Assembly (NCBI GenBank): GCA_016786465.1
Contig: JAEUWC010000006.1
Span: 1-64,000, forward strand
DNA: 64,000 nucleotides
Direction: 5' to 3'
DNA from: Bdellovibrionales bacterium
GTDB taxonomy: Bacteria > Bdellovibrionota > UBA1018
Shown: piece by piece, positions 8,977 through 17,585 of the stretch
Position numbering within the stretch: position 1 is the first letter of the stretch
Layout: each line of letters starts with the position of its first letter
Notes under the pieces: generated by a model
The model's input: only the letters and a program-made list of their open reading frames with translations
What the model was told of the DNA's origin: nothing
Database searches by the model: none
Program-made: the position numbers and the translations under genes

Positions 8977-10071
8977 GTGGTTCCAGGAAATATTTCTGTC
9001 GCGCATGATGCTTTTTCTTCGAAAAAGTCGGCACGAGTTATTCTCGTGGCCGCCGTGTGCCTTGCTGAAATTTTTACCGCTGCGTCTGCTTTTGCCGATC
9101 CTTCAGCTGAAATCAAAAAACAAGAACCCAAAGCTGAAACCGAAGTCAAAATTCAAAAGCCCTTCAAAGTTTTTTTGGAAGAACGTCCCCCACCGACCAA
9201 GGTCTGGTACGGCACGCTGACCTTGAAGGTTCAGCCACTAGAATCCTTGGTCATTGTCCGAGACGACCAAGGCGCGGAACTGATCCCAGACGCTAAGAAT
9301 CCGACGGTTTATTCAGCAAAAGTTTTGCTTCTTGGAAAGTCCACGACCTTTGAAATCGTTCGTGTCTTCAAAGACGGGCGCCTTCAGACCGTCCAGATCG
9401 AATTCAATTACCCCGAATGGTACGACCCCAACGGCGCCCCCACACCCACGATCGGAAATCTGGAACCCCCGAAAACTAACGTGACGCTAGGACCGACTTC
9501 GCTGGTCTTCACGGAAACGGGATTGGAAAACTTTTCGTCCATCTTGATGACCCTGAAAGTCGCCAACCGTCTGGAAATCATTCCAGGAACTTTGGACCTG
9601 GGCACAAACTTCTTCGTTTCACTTTTTCCGATGACCAAAAGCGATCCGCTTCGGACCCTTCGAACTTTGGGGATCAACGTTCGCGCGGGTACGGCGGTCT
9701 ACAAAAAAGGTCCGGACCGATTTTCTGTGCACCTTGGGGCGTACTACTTAACGACGTTTACTAGCCCTGACTTTGCCTTCAAGGACATGATGGGGCCTCA
9801 GCTGTTCCCCACCTATACCCGGAAATTCCCATGGGGTTCTGTCACGACCTATTTGAAGTATTCGCCGGTCGGCAGCAACGTTTCGATTCGCCCTTTTGAT
9901 AGCCGCGAATTCGCGTTTGGAATCAGTTGGCTACGTCCGTGGAGAAAAAAGGCCGACCTGCTTTTTGCGATCGATTACGCCAATTTTAAAACAGACCTAG
10001 TGAACATCAATAACCAGACGATCTTCTACACTTCAAACAGCATCACTTTTTCGGGTGGAATCGAATTTTAG
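8977..10071 (+). CDS. Outer-membrane beta-barrel protein with N-terminal periplasmic domain
   Basis: The protein has about 364 residues. After an 18-residue lead comes a hydrophobic signal segment ending in ASAFA, then a Lys/Glu/Pro-rich linker. A small beta-rich domain follows (~75-150), then alternating aromatic/hydrophobic strands to the C-terminal GGIEF. A terminal Phe is the usual BAM recognition signal. The start is uncertain: GTG at 8977 is the longest in-frame start, but no strong ribosome site is seen. Ligand or transport substrate cannot be told. It is transcribed divergently from the secreted protein at 7865-8899. Confidence 0.75.
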   Translation: MVPGNISVAHDAFSSKKSARVILVAAVCLAEIFTAASAFADPSAEIKKQEPKAETEVKIQKPFKVFLEERPPPTKVWYGTLTLKVQPLESLVIVRDDQGAELIPDAKNPTVYSAKVLLLGKSTTFEIVRVFKDGRLQTVQIEFNYPEWYDPNGAPTPTIGNLEPPKTNVTLGPTSLVFTETGLENFSSILMTLKVANRLEIIPGTLDLGTNFFVSLFPMTKSDPLRTLRTLGINVRAGTAVYKKGPDRFSVHLGAYYLTTFTSPDFAFKDMMGPQLFPTYTRKFPWGSVTTYLKYSPVGSNVSIRPFDSREFAFGISWLRPWRKKADLLFAIDYANFKTDLVNINNQTIFYTSNSITFSGGIEF

Positions 10072-10173
10072 GTGCCTGACTGCATTAAAAAGCGTCTAGG
10101 CCTGTGTCGGCAATGACACTCTCATCAAACAGTCCAAATATGCCGTAAACTATAGGGTAGAGGGGAATCGCTT

Positions 10174-10452
10174 ATGTCCTTCAAAGAAACGGCAAAATGG
10201 ATCCTGGTTATTGCGCCCTTAGCGCTTACCGCATGTACGGAAGGTCGAATTGCCCGAAAATTTACGAAAGACACAGCGACGATCGAACGTCCGCTGACTC
10301 CGGGAAGAACGATCGCGGCCGGGGGTGGCATCGCTACGGCTCCAGGAATGCAGACGCGTGCCACGCTGGGTGAAACTGCGGGCGCTCCGCACATTTCAAC
10401 CGCACCCGGAATTCAGCTTCGTTCGGGCGTACAGGCTGTCGTCGGACCCTGA
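10174..10452 (+). CDS. Small lipoprotein
   Basis: The 92-residue protein has a lipobox LTAC after a hydrophobic stretch, so the Cys should be lipidated and the protein anchored in a membrane. The mature part holds an imperfect duplication, IATAPGMQTR and ISTAPGIQLR, and no recognised domain. A purine-rich ribosome site (GAGGGGAA) precedes the ATG. Function unknown. Confidence 0.7.
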   Translation: MSFKETAKWILVIAPLALTACTEGRIARKFTKDTATIERPLTPGRTIAAGGGIATAPGMQTRATLGETAGAPHISTAPGIQLRSGVQAVVGP

Positions 10453-10477
10453 TTCGATAATTCGATTCAACGAATCT

Positions 10478-11299
10478 TTACGCAAGAATCTTTTCTTCGC
10501 ATCGCTTGATCCAGTCCGCACCGACGCTTGAATCCGGAGCCCCTGGATCACGATAGGGTTCAGCACGGGTTGACCGCTTCAGTTTTTCGATCCATTCAAC
10601 ACCCAAAGGTTTTTGAATCAGCGCAGGATCGGTCGACGCCAAAGTGGTTTCCGCCTTCGCACCCGTCGTCATTCCGTAACCGACGTGAAAACCCGCTAAA
10701 ACCAAGCCCATTCGCACCGGCGTTGCCGCGCTGTAAGTCGAAAGCAAACAGGGGTGATCCCCCAAAAAAGCACGAAGCCTTCGAAAACCATCCAAGGTCC
10801 AAAGATCCGGGAATACTTTTGGATCATAAAAATCGTAAGCGATTCGATCGGGCTGCGGGCACTTGGCCCAGTTTTCTTGAAAGGGGCCTTCGTGAAGTGT
10901 CCAGGTCCACCCTTCGCCTTGGGCTTCGCGTCGTCGCAAAAGCGTTTCCAATTTTTCCATCCACGGCTTCAAGAACGGAAAATCTTGAACGTGTTCCATT
11001 GCAGTGCGAATGCCGTCTAGGTCCGTTTCAAAGCTGACGATATCTAAGCTTGCGGGCGAAGAAATTTCTTTTCGTTTTTCCAACGCCGCAATCGCGTTAG
11101 CGGCCGTCCCCATCCCCACATCGTAAAAAACCAACGAATTTTGACAATTTTTCAGCGCTTCGACGACTCCCAATTGATCCACATAAAGAAGATTCGCCTC
11201 GCTCCAGGGTCCGATGCGCGAATGCATGGACTGAGCCTGAAGCGGTTCTTCTAGGCTGACTTGCCCGTTTGGAAAAACGACTTTCTTGTGGCGACTCAC
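10478..11299 (-). CDS. MnmC-like SAM-dependent methyltransferase domain protein
   Basis: The protein has 273 residues. A glycine-rich SAM motif (VFYDVGMGTAANAIA), an acidic strand (IVSFETDLDG), the IAYDFYDPKVFPDLW segment and the late 'LLSTYSAATPVRMGLVLAGF' stretch match the methyltransferase domain of MnmC (DUF752). That domain methylates the wobble uridine side chain in tRNA. The oxidoreductase half of bifunctional MnmC is absent. The tRNA role is inference; a related small-molecule or protein methylase is possible. Its ATG overlaps the stop of the upstream PilZ-like gene by four bases, so the two are translationally coupled. Confidence 0.65.
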   Translation of the reverse strand: MSRHKKVVFPNGQVSLEEPLQAQSMHSRIGPWSEANLLYVDQLGVVEALKNCQNSLVFYDVGMGTAANAIAALEKRKEISSPASLDIVSFETDLDGIRTAMEHVQDFPFLKPWMEKLETLLRRREAQGEGWTWTLHEGPFQENWAKCPQPDRIAYDFYDPKVFPDLWTLDGFRRLRAFLGDHPCLLSTYSAATPVRMGLVLAGFHVGYGMTTGAKAETTLASTDPALIQKPLGVEWIEKLKRSTRAEPYRDPGAPDSSVGADWIKRCEEKILA

Positions 11300-11769
11300 G
11301 CCGCTGCGCTAGCTTCGGGCGTGCTTTCCAGGACGTTCTGAAGCCCCTTTAGAATCTGACTGATCGCGCGGCGTTCGATTTCAGACGCCCCAGAAAAATC
11401 GATGACTAGGCGATAAGGGTGTGGATCGCCAGAAATCACTCGCGGACTTAAAACCACATCCGTACACGATGCGATTTTTCCACGAACATAAACAGATTTT
11501 GGAAGCTTGAAATGCAATGCGACTTCCTGACCCACGATGTACTGGGTTTTTGAAAAGACTTTCGCATGCAGTTCCGAGAAGTCGTTTAGAATCATCGTGA
11601 CGCTTTGAAAATCGGAACCCCCGATGCCTTCAGTGGGATTCGTGACTACACGAATCTGCGCGCCCAGGCGTTTCATCACGAATGTTTCCGAGCGCACTTT
11701 TTCAGGTGAACGTCTTTCAATATATCTTCGTTTCTTGAATTGGCCCGATGACCCTGAATAATCCCACAT
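11296..11769 (-). CDS. PilZ-like domain protein
   Basis: The protein has 157 residues. The N-terminus is basic (KKRRYIERRSPEKVRSE) and contains Arg clusters like the RxxxR part of a c-di-GMP site. The body has the PilZ-style strand pattern (FSELHAKVFSKTQYIVGQEVALHFKLP ... VRGKIASC), read in separate segments, and ends in a helix. Binding of c-di-GMP is inferred and the canonical D/NxSxxG is not clearly present (LVIDFSGASE is the nearest). It is coupled to the downstream methyltransferase by an ATGA overlap. Confidence 0.55.
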   Translation of the reverse strand: MWDYSGSSGQFKKRRYIERRSPEKVRSETFVMKRLGAQIRVVTNPTEGIGGSDFQSVTMILNDFSELHAKVFSKTQYIVGQEVALHFKLPKSVYVRGKIASCTDVVLSPRVISGDPHPYRLVIDFSGASEIERRAISQILKGLQNVLESTPEASAAA

Positions 11770-11785
11770 TCTGACCTCCTAGGAA

Positions 11786-12139
11786 CTAGCCGCTTTTCCA
11801 ACCCCGGTATCCACCGTCCATGGAAAACACGTTTTTATAGCCCATTTTCACTAGATTATCGGCAGCTAGTGCCGATCGAAATCCACCGCCACAGTACAAA
11901 ATAATTTCGGCGGAATGATCCGGAATCTTCACTTCGATATCCCGTTCCAGGATTCCACGCCCAAGGTGCACAGCGCCTTCGATGCACCCCGCTTCCCATT
12001 CATGGTCTTCTCGAACGTCGATGAAATGAAACCGATCGCCGCGCGCTAATTTTTTGCGCACTTCGGAAATCGAAATTTCCCGAATCCGCTTCTTCGCGTC
12101 TTCGACAATTTTAAGAAAACCCGGCGAATGATCAGCCAT
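11786..12139 (-). CDS. Rhodanese-like sulfurtransferase domain protein
   Basis: The 117-residue single-domain protein has the standard rhodanese signature: FIDVREDHEWEAGCIEGAVH, then the active-site loop YCGGGFRSA with the persulfide Cys at residue 83, then MGYKNVFSMDGGYRGW. No signal peptide, so cytoplasmic. Its start overlaps the end of the preceding cupredoxin-like gene by 8 bp. The physiological sulfur acceptor is unknown. Confidence 0.9.
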   Translation of the reverse strand: MADHSPGFLKIVEDAKKRIREISISEVRKKLARGDRFHFIDVREDHEWEAGCIEGAVHLGRGILERDIEVKIPDHSAEIILYCGGGFRSALAADNLVKMGYKNVFSMDGGYRGWKSG

Positions 12140-12788
12140 GGAATTCCTTCACAATCAAAGTGCCTTCGGAATCGTTCGAAGGACAGTAAAACCGATACTT
12201 TCCTGGGATCGAAGGCAGAATCCGAATTTCTTCGATCTTTTGACTTTTGATCTGACGACGAACCTGAAAGTCATCCAAAAAGATGCACGTTTTTTCGTTG
12301 GTTGCACCCGTGACAAATAAAGTCGTCGGAATGTCGCGCTTCACGTACAAAGTTTTTGGAAAGAATCCCGCCTTGTTCACAATCAACGACAAGGTCTGTT
12401 CTTTAGGAACCTGAGTCACAATTCCTCCAGCAAGATCTTTGGCTTCTTTTGCGGCGGCTTGCTTTGCGACCTGTTCCATCGCCGCTTTTTCCCGAGCCTC
12501 TTCTGCGTCTCTGCGTTCTTTTTCGACGGCCTTTTCGGCGGCGACCCGTTCTTGAACTTCTTCAGTCGTTTCATTCCAACGACGTCTTGGCGCGAAAAGT
12601 CGACGCCCGACATGGGCCGGCTGTGCGCCTTCGACCGCTAGGTCCGACGCCGCTTCTGCGGACGCTCCGGCCAAAGCGTCCGAAACCGGAGACGCCCCGT
12701 CTTCGGCCAAAGCCATGCCCAAAGGGCTAGTCAGGGCGACCGCCAGTGATAGGACCCAGAATTTTGAAAAAACAGGGTTCGGATGCAT
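12132..12788 (-). CDS. Exported protein with C-terminal cupredoxin-like domain
   Basis: The 218-residue protein has a signal peptide ending near GMALA, then an Ala/Glu/Arg-rich helical linker (~65-120). The C-terminal ~95 residues have the cupredoxin_1/EfeO-like pattern (GFFPKTLYVKRDIPTTLFV, EIRILPSIPGKYRFYC). The usual copper ligands are not all there: a Cys remains in YRFYCPS, but the expected His and Met around it are missing. The domain may be structural or bind metal differently. It is the first gene of a pair with the rhodanese. Confidence 0.65.
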   Translation of the reverse strand: MHPNPVFSKFWVLSLAVALTSPLGMALAEDGASPVSDALAGASAEAASDLAVEGAQPAHVGRRLFAPRRRWNETTEEVQERVAAEKAVEKERRDAEEAREKAAMEQVAKQAAAKEAKDLAGGIVTQVPKEQTLSLIVNKAGFFPKTLYVKRDIPTTLFVTGATNEKTCIFLDDFQVRRQIKSQKIEEIRILPSIPGKYRFYCPSNDSEGTLIVKEFHG

Positions 12789-12858
12789 CCAAGCTTCCTA
12801 TCGGCCACGTGGATGTTTGGGTTTAGCAGGAATTCTAATGTTTTCAGAGGGTTGACAA

Positions 12859-13086
12859 TTAAATGGCGGGTTTCTTTTGCGTTACCAGAATTTCAAAATC
12901 TTCGGGGCTGATCAGGTACGCCGTCACTTCACCGTACTCGCTAATCGCGACCTTGTTTTTATTTCGTGTCACCTCAGAAATGAAGCCCCTGAAATCCCGC
13001 TGCGCATCCGTTGCGGTCCATAACTTGATGTTTCTATTGTCTTCACCAGAACTTGAAATCTGACTTAACAGTTGCGAGTTTTTCAC
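12859..13086 (-). CDS. Orphan Phd/YefM-family antitoxin-like protein
   Basis: The 75-residue protein follows the Phd/YefM N-terminal fold: TATDAQRDFRGFISEVTRN, then a VAISEYGEVTAYLISPEDFEIL segment. Antitoxins of this family bind their own operator and neutralise a partner toxin such as Doc or YoeB. No toxin gene is present on either side, and the protein lacks most of the C-terminal toxin-binding tail (stops ~12 residues after EDFEIL). It starts at GTG. It may be a solitary DNA-binding regulator or a remnant. Confidence 0.7.
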   Translation of the reverse strand: MKNSQLLSQISSSGEDNRNIKLWTATDAQRDFRGFISEVTRNKNKVAISEYGEVTAYLISPEDFEILVTQKKPAI

Positions 13087-13115
13087 AAAAATTCATTCCC
13101 TTATCCGAGTTATAC

Positions 13116-13142
13116 GTACTGTCCGTACTGTGGGTACTTTCG
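13116..13142. promoter_or_regulatory. Three GTAC-centred 9-bp repeats upstream of the antitoxin gene
   Basis: GTACTGTCC, GTACTGTGG and GTACTTTCG lie head to tail 30 bp upstream of the Phd/YefM-like start. YefM-type repressors bind TGTACA-like palindromes, so this is a candidate auto-operator. It could also serve the divergent gene at 13270. Confidence 0.4.
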
Positions 13143-13269
13143 AACCAAGCTTTTGTAATTCTGGCCCTAAAGGCCACCTCTCGCAGCTTAAGATTCCTTT
13201 TCGACACCCCATTGAGATCAAATGCGTCGCGTCATAAAGTGACTGAACTGGATCACACTAGGGGGACGT

Positions 13270-16200
13270 ATGCGGGGATTTTTCAATTCGAGCAGGTATG
13301 GCGTTGCGCTAGTGTCAATTCTTTCACTGACTGGATGCTTCGAAGATCCAACCTTCATCGTCTCGACACAACAACGGCCCGTCGTAGTCGACAACACGAT
13401 TGACCCAACGAAGACCGTCTGCAATCCGTTTCTAGATAACCCGGGACACGTGGGCTCGAGCTTCAAAAATGGAATCGTCGCAAAGCTCTCGTATCTTCCT
13501 GAAGCATCAACGGCCGAATACTACAAAGACTTAGCTTTCTACGCGGCGAACGCAACGTCTGTCGATGCAACGCTGTTCTTCAGCGATCTAAACGTTCCTA
13601 CTCGAAAGTTTGATTTGGGTTTCATCACCGAAAAGAACGAATTTATCGTGAACGAAAAAGGAAACACTCTTTACGAGTATTTTTCGATTCACTTCGAAAG
13701 CCAGATTGCGCTGGAACCCGGCGACGTCGAAGGCCCATATCAGTTTGCGCTTCTATCCGACGATGGAAGCGTGCTGAGCGTTGATACTGGCTCTGGATTT
13801 CAAAAGCTGGTTGATAACGATGGAACGCACCCGACCAAGTTCATGGGCGCTCAGACACCGGTCCAATTGATTCATGGTACTTCGGTACCCATCAAACTGG
13901 ACTACTACCAAGGCCCTAAGTTCCACATTTCAGTAATTCTTCTGTGGCGCCCTTGGCCCGGAACAGGCAGTGGTCAGCCTCCAGTTACCGATCCAGAGCA
14001 AGGGAAGTATGGCAATAGTCGCTACTTTGATTACACCCAAGTTCCTTCGACCAAGAAACAAGCCTACAACGACCTGATTGCCCGCGGCTGGAAAGTCGTT
14101 CCGGATAGTAATTTTCAACTTCCATCTTCCGTGGCTACGAATCCCTGCAGCGCAGTTCCGCCCGTCTTGACCAGCACTTCGGCAATTCCGGCGCTCACCA
14201 ACATTCGCACGCAGCAGGTTCCTTTCGATGTCATCGACATCAGAACAGTCACCACTAAGCTTTTCCAAAATGGAATTCAGATTGCTCAGTCGACTCAGAA
14301 AACTGGTACGTTTAGTTTCGACCTCGTCGAAGGATCGAATACGCTAAGACTCGAAACAACCAACTCGGCCGGCTTCACCTCGACCTTGGATTTAGCACCG
14401 TCAACTTTAGACACGATCGCGCCCACGATCGCCATCCTGAATCCTATTGGCTCCTCGATTTTGACAAGCACCACGATTAGCTTGTCGGGATCATCGAATG
14501 AGCGTCTTTCACTCATCAACGCAAATGGATTGCCATTAAATATTTCTTCGAACGAAACGGGGTTCAACGGAAGTATCGTTGCGCCAGGATTCGGACCGTT
14601 TTCAATCGTGTTTGTCGGTACCGACAAGGCGGGAAACGTGGCAACTCAGACTGTTTCCATCACGATCGTGAACCCAACACCGCCTTCTCTGACGATCAGT
14701 TCACAAGGAACTTCGTATCTTTCAAATACCACCACGATCAATCTATCTGGCGATAGCGATAAGCCTCTTGCTTCCGCTTCGGTCAACGGCGTTACCCTCA
14801 GCCTAGATAGCAGTCGCAAGCATTTCACTGGGACGTACGTAACTCCCGGAAATGGTCTATACACGTTAGTGATTACTGGAACTGACGATCAAGGTCTTCA
14901 GGCCTCTGCGACCATCAAAGTTCGAGTCATGCAGACCCTTTCCTCCATTTTTACGTCCAACCCTTTGCCAAAGCTGAACTTCATTCAAAGCCCAGCTCCA
15001 CCTGCCAGTGGATCCGACTACAAGTTCAATGGCGGTGGTTTTGCGATGAACTATGGACCGCTTTTCTCAAATGGTCCCGCTAGCCCAGGTTGTTCGCAAG
15101 CGAACCAACTGTTTTCTGGCACGACGATTGGAACTGTAAGTTCTGCGCCCTACGCTTCCGCATTTCCTGCAGGCTACCAACCTAAAATCCCGAACGCTTC
15201 AGACGTGATGAGTTTCATGGGCGACCCTGCTGATCCGCTGAACGCAGTGAAGTTGGGCTGGATCTCGGCTTGCCAGGGTTTTGATATCGTTCCTACTTTT
15301 GGAACCTGTTTAGAAAACAGAACCTACTTCAACTACCTGACGGGTACATTTCCGGAAGATATTATTATCAACGCAATTCCAGGCCTAAGTTCGGACTTGC
15401 GCAACTTCCTGCGTCCTCGCCTGAATGTTTGTACAGGCTTCGATACTTCGGGACTGAACTGCGACCAAATCATAAAATTTATCCCGATTTTGGCTAACTT
15501 TGTGATTCCTGGGGCCGCTCTGTTGCTCGACAACGCAATCGCGCAATTCATCCTAAGCGAACTCCTTTGCAAAGACTTGAACTGCGACAATCCGCTTATC
15601 GCGAATGTTCCGCCTCTGGTCCTTCTTTGCCTGAACATCAAACTTCCTTCGCTGCCTGATATTGACCTTCCTGGTATCAGTATCAGTTTTGGTGGAATTG
15701 ACGGATTCGGTGGCGGTACAAGCGCCTATTGGTTCGGGAGTCCGGGCTGCGACCTACGCGGCTGTGCCAGCGACTTTGATTCCGGAGATTCAAACGGTGG
15801 TTTGGGCTTCCAGACCTGCGGTTATTTCAAAGGCATTTGCGGAACAGCAACTGCACAGGGTCAGAACTTTGATTCGACTCAGTTCCCTGAGCTTGCCTTC
15901 AGTAGCTCGCCTTTTGGCGCTGGCGTCGATACGCACCAGATTTCTTGCGATTACTTTACCAGTGATCCTTCGCAAATGACTTATGGTCAGATCTTTGATT
16001 TGGCTCAGTCTAGCGGAAGACGTGTGGCTGACGTTTTCTCTTCGGCGCTGACTTGCGCTTCAGCAGAATCCTTTCCGGGGTTGCCGCAAATTGTTGGGCC
16101 GGAGATTTTCATTTCAAGTCCAACGGCTGGTGCGTCCGTGGCATCGGGATCATCCGTTCAGGTTTCTGGATTGGTGAACAATCGTTTCGCACGAGTACGA

Positions 16201-17433
16201 ATCAATGGAACCGACGTCATGGCAAGTGTTGGAACAAATGGCTTGATCTTCAACAAAAGCGTCACCGTTCCATCCGATGGAATCATCACGATTCAAGCGG
16301 CAGATCGATGGGGGAATATTACGACCAAGTCTGTGACTTTGAATGTGGTTTCATTGTCTGCACAAACTACGGTCTCCGCGGGCGTAGTACTCTCATGCGG
16401 AATCAAAAACGAAGCCCTGTATTGCTGGGGCAACGACAGGGGTTTGCTAGGCAACCAAGGAAATCCTGCCAACGCCTCCCAGTCAACTCCTGTCCCCGTT
16501 ACAGGCATGTCGTCGGGTGTAACCGCCGTCTCGGCGACTAACTTCGCAATCTGTGCGATCAAAACCGGTGCCTTATACTGCTGGGGAAGAAACGATACCT
16601 ATCAATTGGGCCATCCGACTCTGGGTATTACGCTCACAACTCCAACGCTGGTTCCTGGACTTTCAAGCGGAGTAACCGCGATTTCAACAAGTCAAACGGG
16701 TGGCTTTGTGTGCGCAATCAAGAGTGGAGGAGCTTTTTGCTGGGGGAACAATTCCTTCGGTCAGCTCGGAAACGGAACTACCCTAAATACGCCTACTCCG
16801 ACGCAAGTGACTGGTTTAGAAAGTGGCGTCTCCTCAATTTCCGCAGGAACGGAGTTTGGCTGCGCGGTTAAGAATGGAGCCGCATATTGTTGGGGATTCG
16901 GAATTTCAGGACAACTTGGAACGGGCAACAACACATCCAGCTCGGTTCCCGTTCCTGTGCAATTTCTCACGGAAGGGGTCACTCAAATATCTGCGGCCTT
17001 CCGTTTAGCGTGTGCAGTGAAAAGCGGAGCAGTACACTGCTGGGGAACAAATCTACCGTTTGGGTCACTCGGAAACAATTCTGCTACCCCAACGAGCTCA
17101 ACCCCTGTAGCGGTCCAGGGTCTTACTAACCCGGCCCGGCAAGTTGCCGTTGGAAATGCGTTTTTCGCGTGTGCTGCGCTGACTGATGGGACCGCATTCT
17201 GTTGGGGCAATGATAGCAGCGGACAACTTGGCAATGGACTGCCGCTTTCTGCCAGCGGCATTGCAACCCAAGTAACCGGGATCGCGAACGCGACTAGTAT
17301 TGCTGCTGGCGATGCTCATGCGTGCGTGACCAGCGGAACCGAGACCTATTGCTGGGGGTCGGGAGTTAATGGCCAGCTTGGGGCCGGCGCCCTAGTCAGC
17401 AGTCCGACACCTGTCAAAAGCCTGATTCCGTAG
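13270..17433 (+). CDS. Large lipoprotein with PA14-like, Ig-like and RCC1-repeat domains
   Basis: The protein has 1387 residues. The lipobox is LTGC with Cys at residue 23. Residues ~50-235 look like a PA14 carbohydrate-binding domain (YQFALLSDDGSVLSVD, VDNDGTHPT). Two to three Ig-like units follow (VGTDKAGNVATQTVSI; VITGTDDQGLQASATI), then a ~450-residue Cys-containing region of unknown fold. Next is one more Ig-like unit (~930-1030), then seven RCC1-type blades to the C-terminus. Each blade carries a conserved Cys pair ending in (Y/F/H)CWG. It is likely surface-exposed and may bind host glycans or proteins; this is inference. A purine run AGGGGG precedes the ATG. Confidence 0.85.
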   Translation: MRGFFNSSRYGVALVSILSLTGCFEDPTFIVSTQQRPVVVDNTIDPTKTVCNPFLDNPGHVGSSFKNGIVAKLSYLPEASTAEYYKDLAFYAANATSVDATLFFSDLNVPTRKFDLGFITEKNEFIVNEKGNTLYEYFSIHFESQIALEPGDVEGPYQFALLSDDGSVLSVDTGSGFQKLVDNDGTHPTKFMGAQTPVQLIHGTSVPIKLDYYQGPKFHISVILLWRPWPGTGSGQPPVTDPEQGKYGNSRYFDYTQVPSTKKQAYNDLIARGWKVVPDSNFQLPSSVATNPCSAVPPVLTSTSAIPALTNIRTQQVPFDVIDIRTVTTKLFQNGIQIAQSTQKTGTFSFDLVEGSNTLRLETTNSAGFTSTLDLAPSTLDTIAPTIAILNPIGSSILTSTTISLSGSSNERLSLINANGLPLNISSNETGFNGSIVAPGFGPFSIVFVGTDKAGNVATQTVSITIVNPTPPSLTISSQGTSYLSNTTTINLSGDSDKPLASASVNGVTLSLDSSRKHFTGTYVTPGNGLYTLVITGTDDQGLQASATIKVRVMQTLSSIFTSNPLPKLNFIQSPAPPASGSDYKFNGGGFAMNYGPLFSNGPASPGCSQANQLFSGTTIGTVSSAPYASAFPAGYQPKIPNASDVMSFMGDPADPLNAVKLGWISACQGFDIVPTFGTCLENRTYFNYLTGTFPEDIIINAIPGLSSDLRNFLRPRLNVCTGFDTSGLNCDQIIKFIPILANFVIPGAALLLDNAIAQFILSELLCKDLNCDNPLIANVPPLVLLCLNIKLPSLPDIDLPGISISFGGIDGFGGGTSAYWFGSPGCDLRGCASDFDSGDSNGGLGFQTCGYFKGICGTATAQGQNFDSTQFPELAFSSSPFGAGVDTHQISCDYFTSDPSQMTYGQIFDLAQSSGRRVADVFSSALTCASAESFPGLPQIVGPEIFISSPTAGASVASGSSVQVSGLVNNRFARVRINGTDVMASVGTNGLIFNKSVTVPSDGIITIQAADRWGNITTKSVTLNVVSLSAQTTVSAGVVLSCGIKNEALYCWGNDRGLLGNQGNPANASQSTPVPVTGMSSGVTAVSATNFAICAIKTGALYCWGRNDTYQLGHPTLGITLTTPTLVPGLSSGVTAISTSQTGGFVCAIKSGGAFCWGNNSFGQLGNGTTLNTPTPTQVTGLESGVSSISAGTEFGCAVKNGAAYCWGFGISGQLGTGNNTSSSVPVPVQFLTEGVTQISAAFRLACAVKSGAVHCWGTNLPFGSLGNNSATPTSSTPVAVQGLTNPARQVAVGNAFFACAALTDGTAFCWGNDSSGQLGNGLPLSASGIATQVTGIANATSIAAGDAHACVTSGTETYCWGSGVNGQLGAGALVSSPTPVKSLIP
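16370..17430 (+). repeat. Seven RCC1-like repeats with paired Cys
   Basis: The repeat pattern is C-A-I/V-K-x-G-x-x-Y-C-W-G followed by G-Q-L-G, seen seven times, consistent with a seven-bladed propeller. Two Cys per blade are placed to form a disulfide in the exported protein. Confidence 0.8.
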
Positions 17434-17536
17434 TAGTAGTTGGAAAAGTCTAAATATTTCAATTAATTAAGGGGAATTATCCTTTAAGAATTTGTCATAT
17501 TAATTTTGTCTACTATTTGAGATAATAAATACTCCT

Positions 17537-17554
17537 GAATATTGTTAAATATTC
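17537..17554. promoter_or_regulatory. AT-rich palindrome upstream of the giant Ig lipoprotein gene
   Basis: GAATATT-GTTA-AATATTC is a perfect 7-bp inverted repeat 31 bp before the ATG, inside a 140-bp AT-rich intergenic region. It could be an operator or a hairpin in the leader; there is no further support. Confidence 0.3.
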
Positions 17555-17585
17555 AACAATTTCAGCCCGATAGGAAATAGTGGGG

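Noticed and set aside
12600-13270. A toxin gene partnering the Phd/YefM-like antitoxin
   Set aside because: No Doc, YoeB or other small toxin-like frame with a ribosome site is present on either side.
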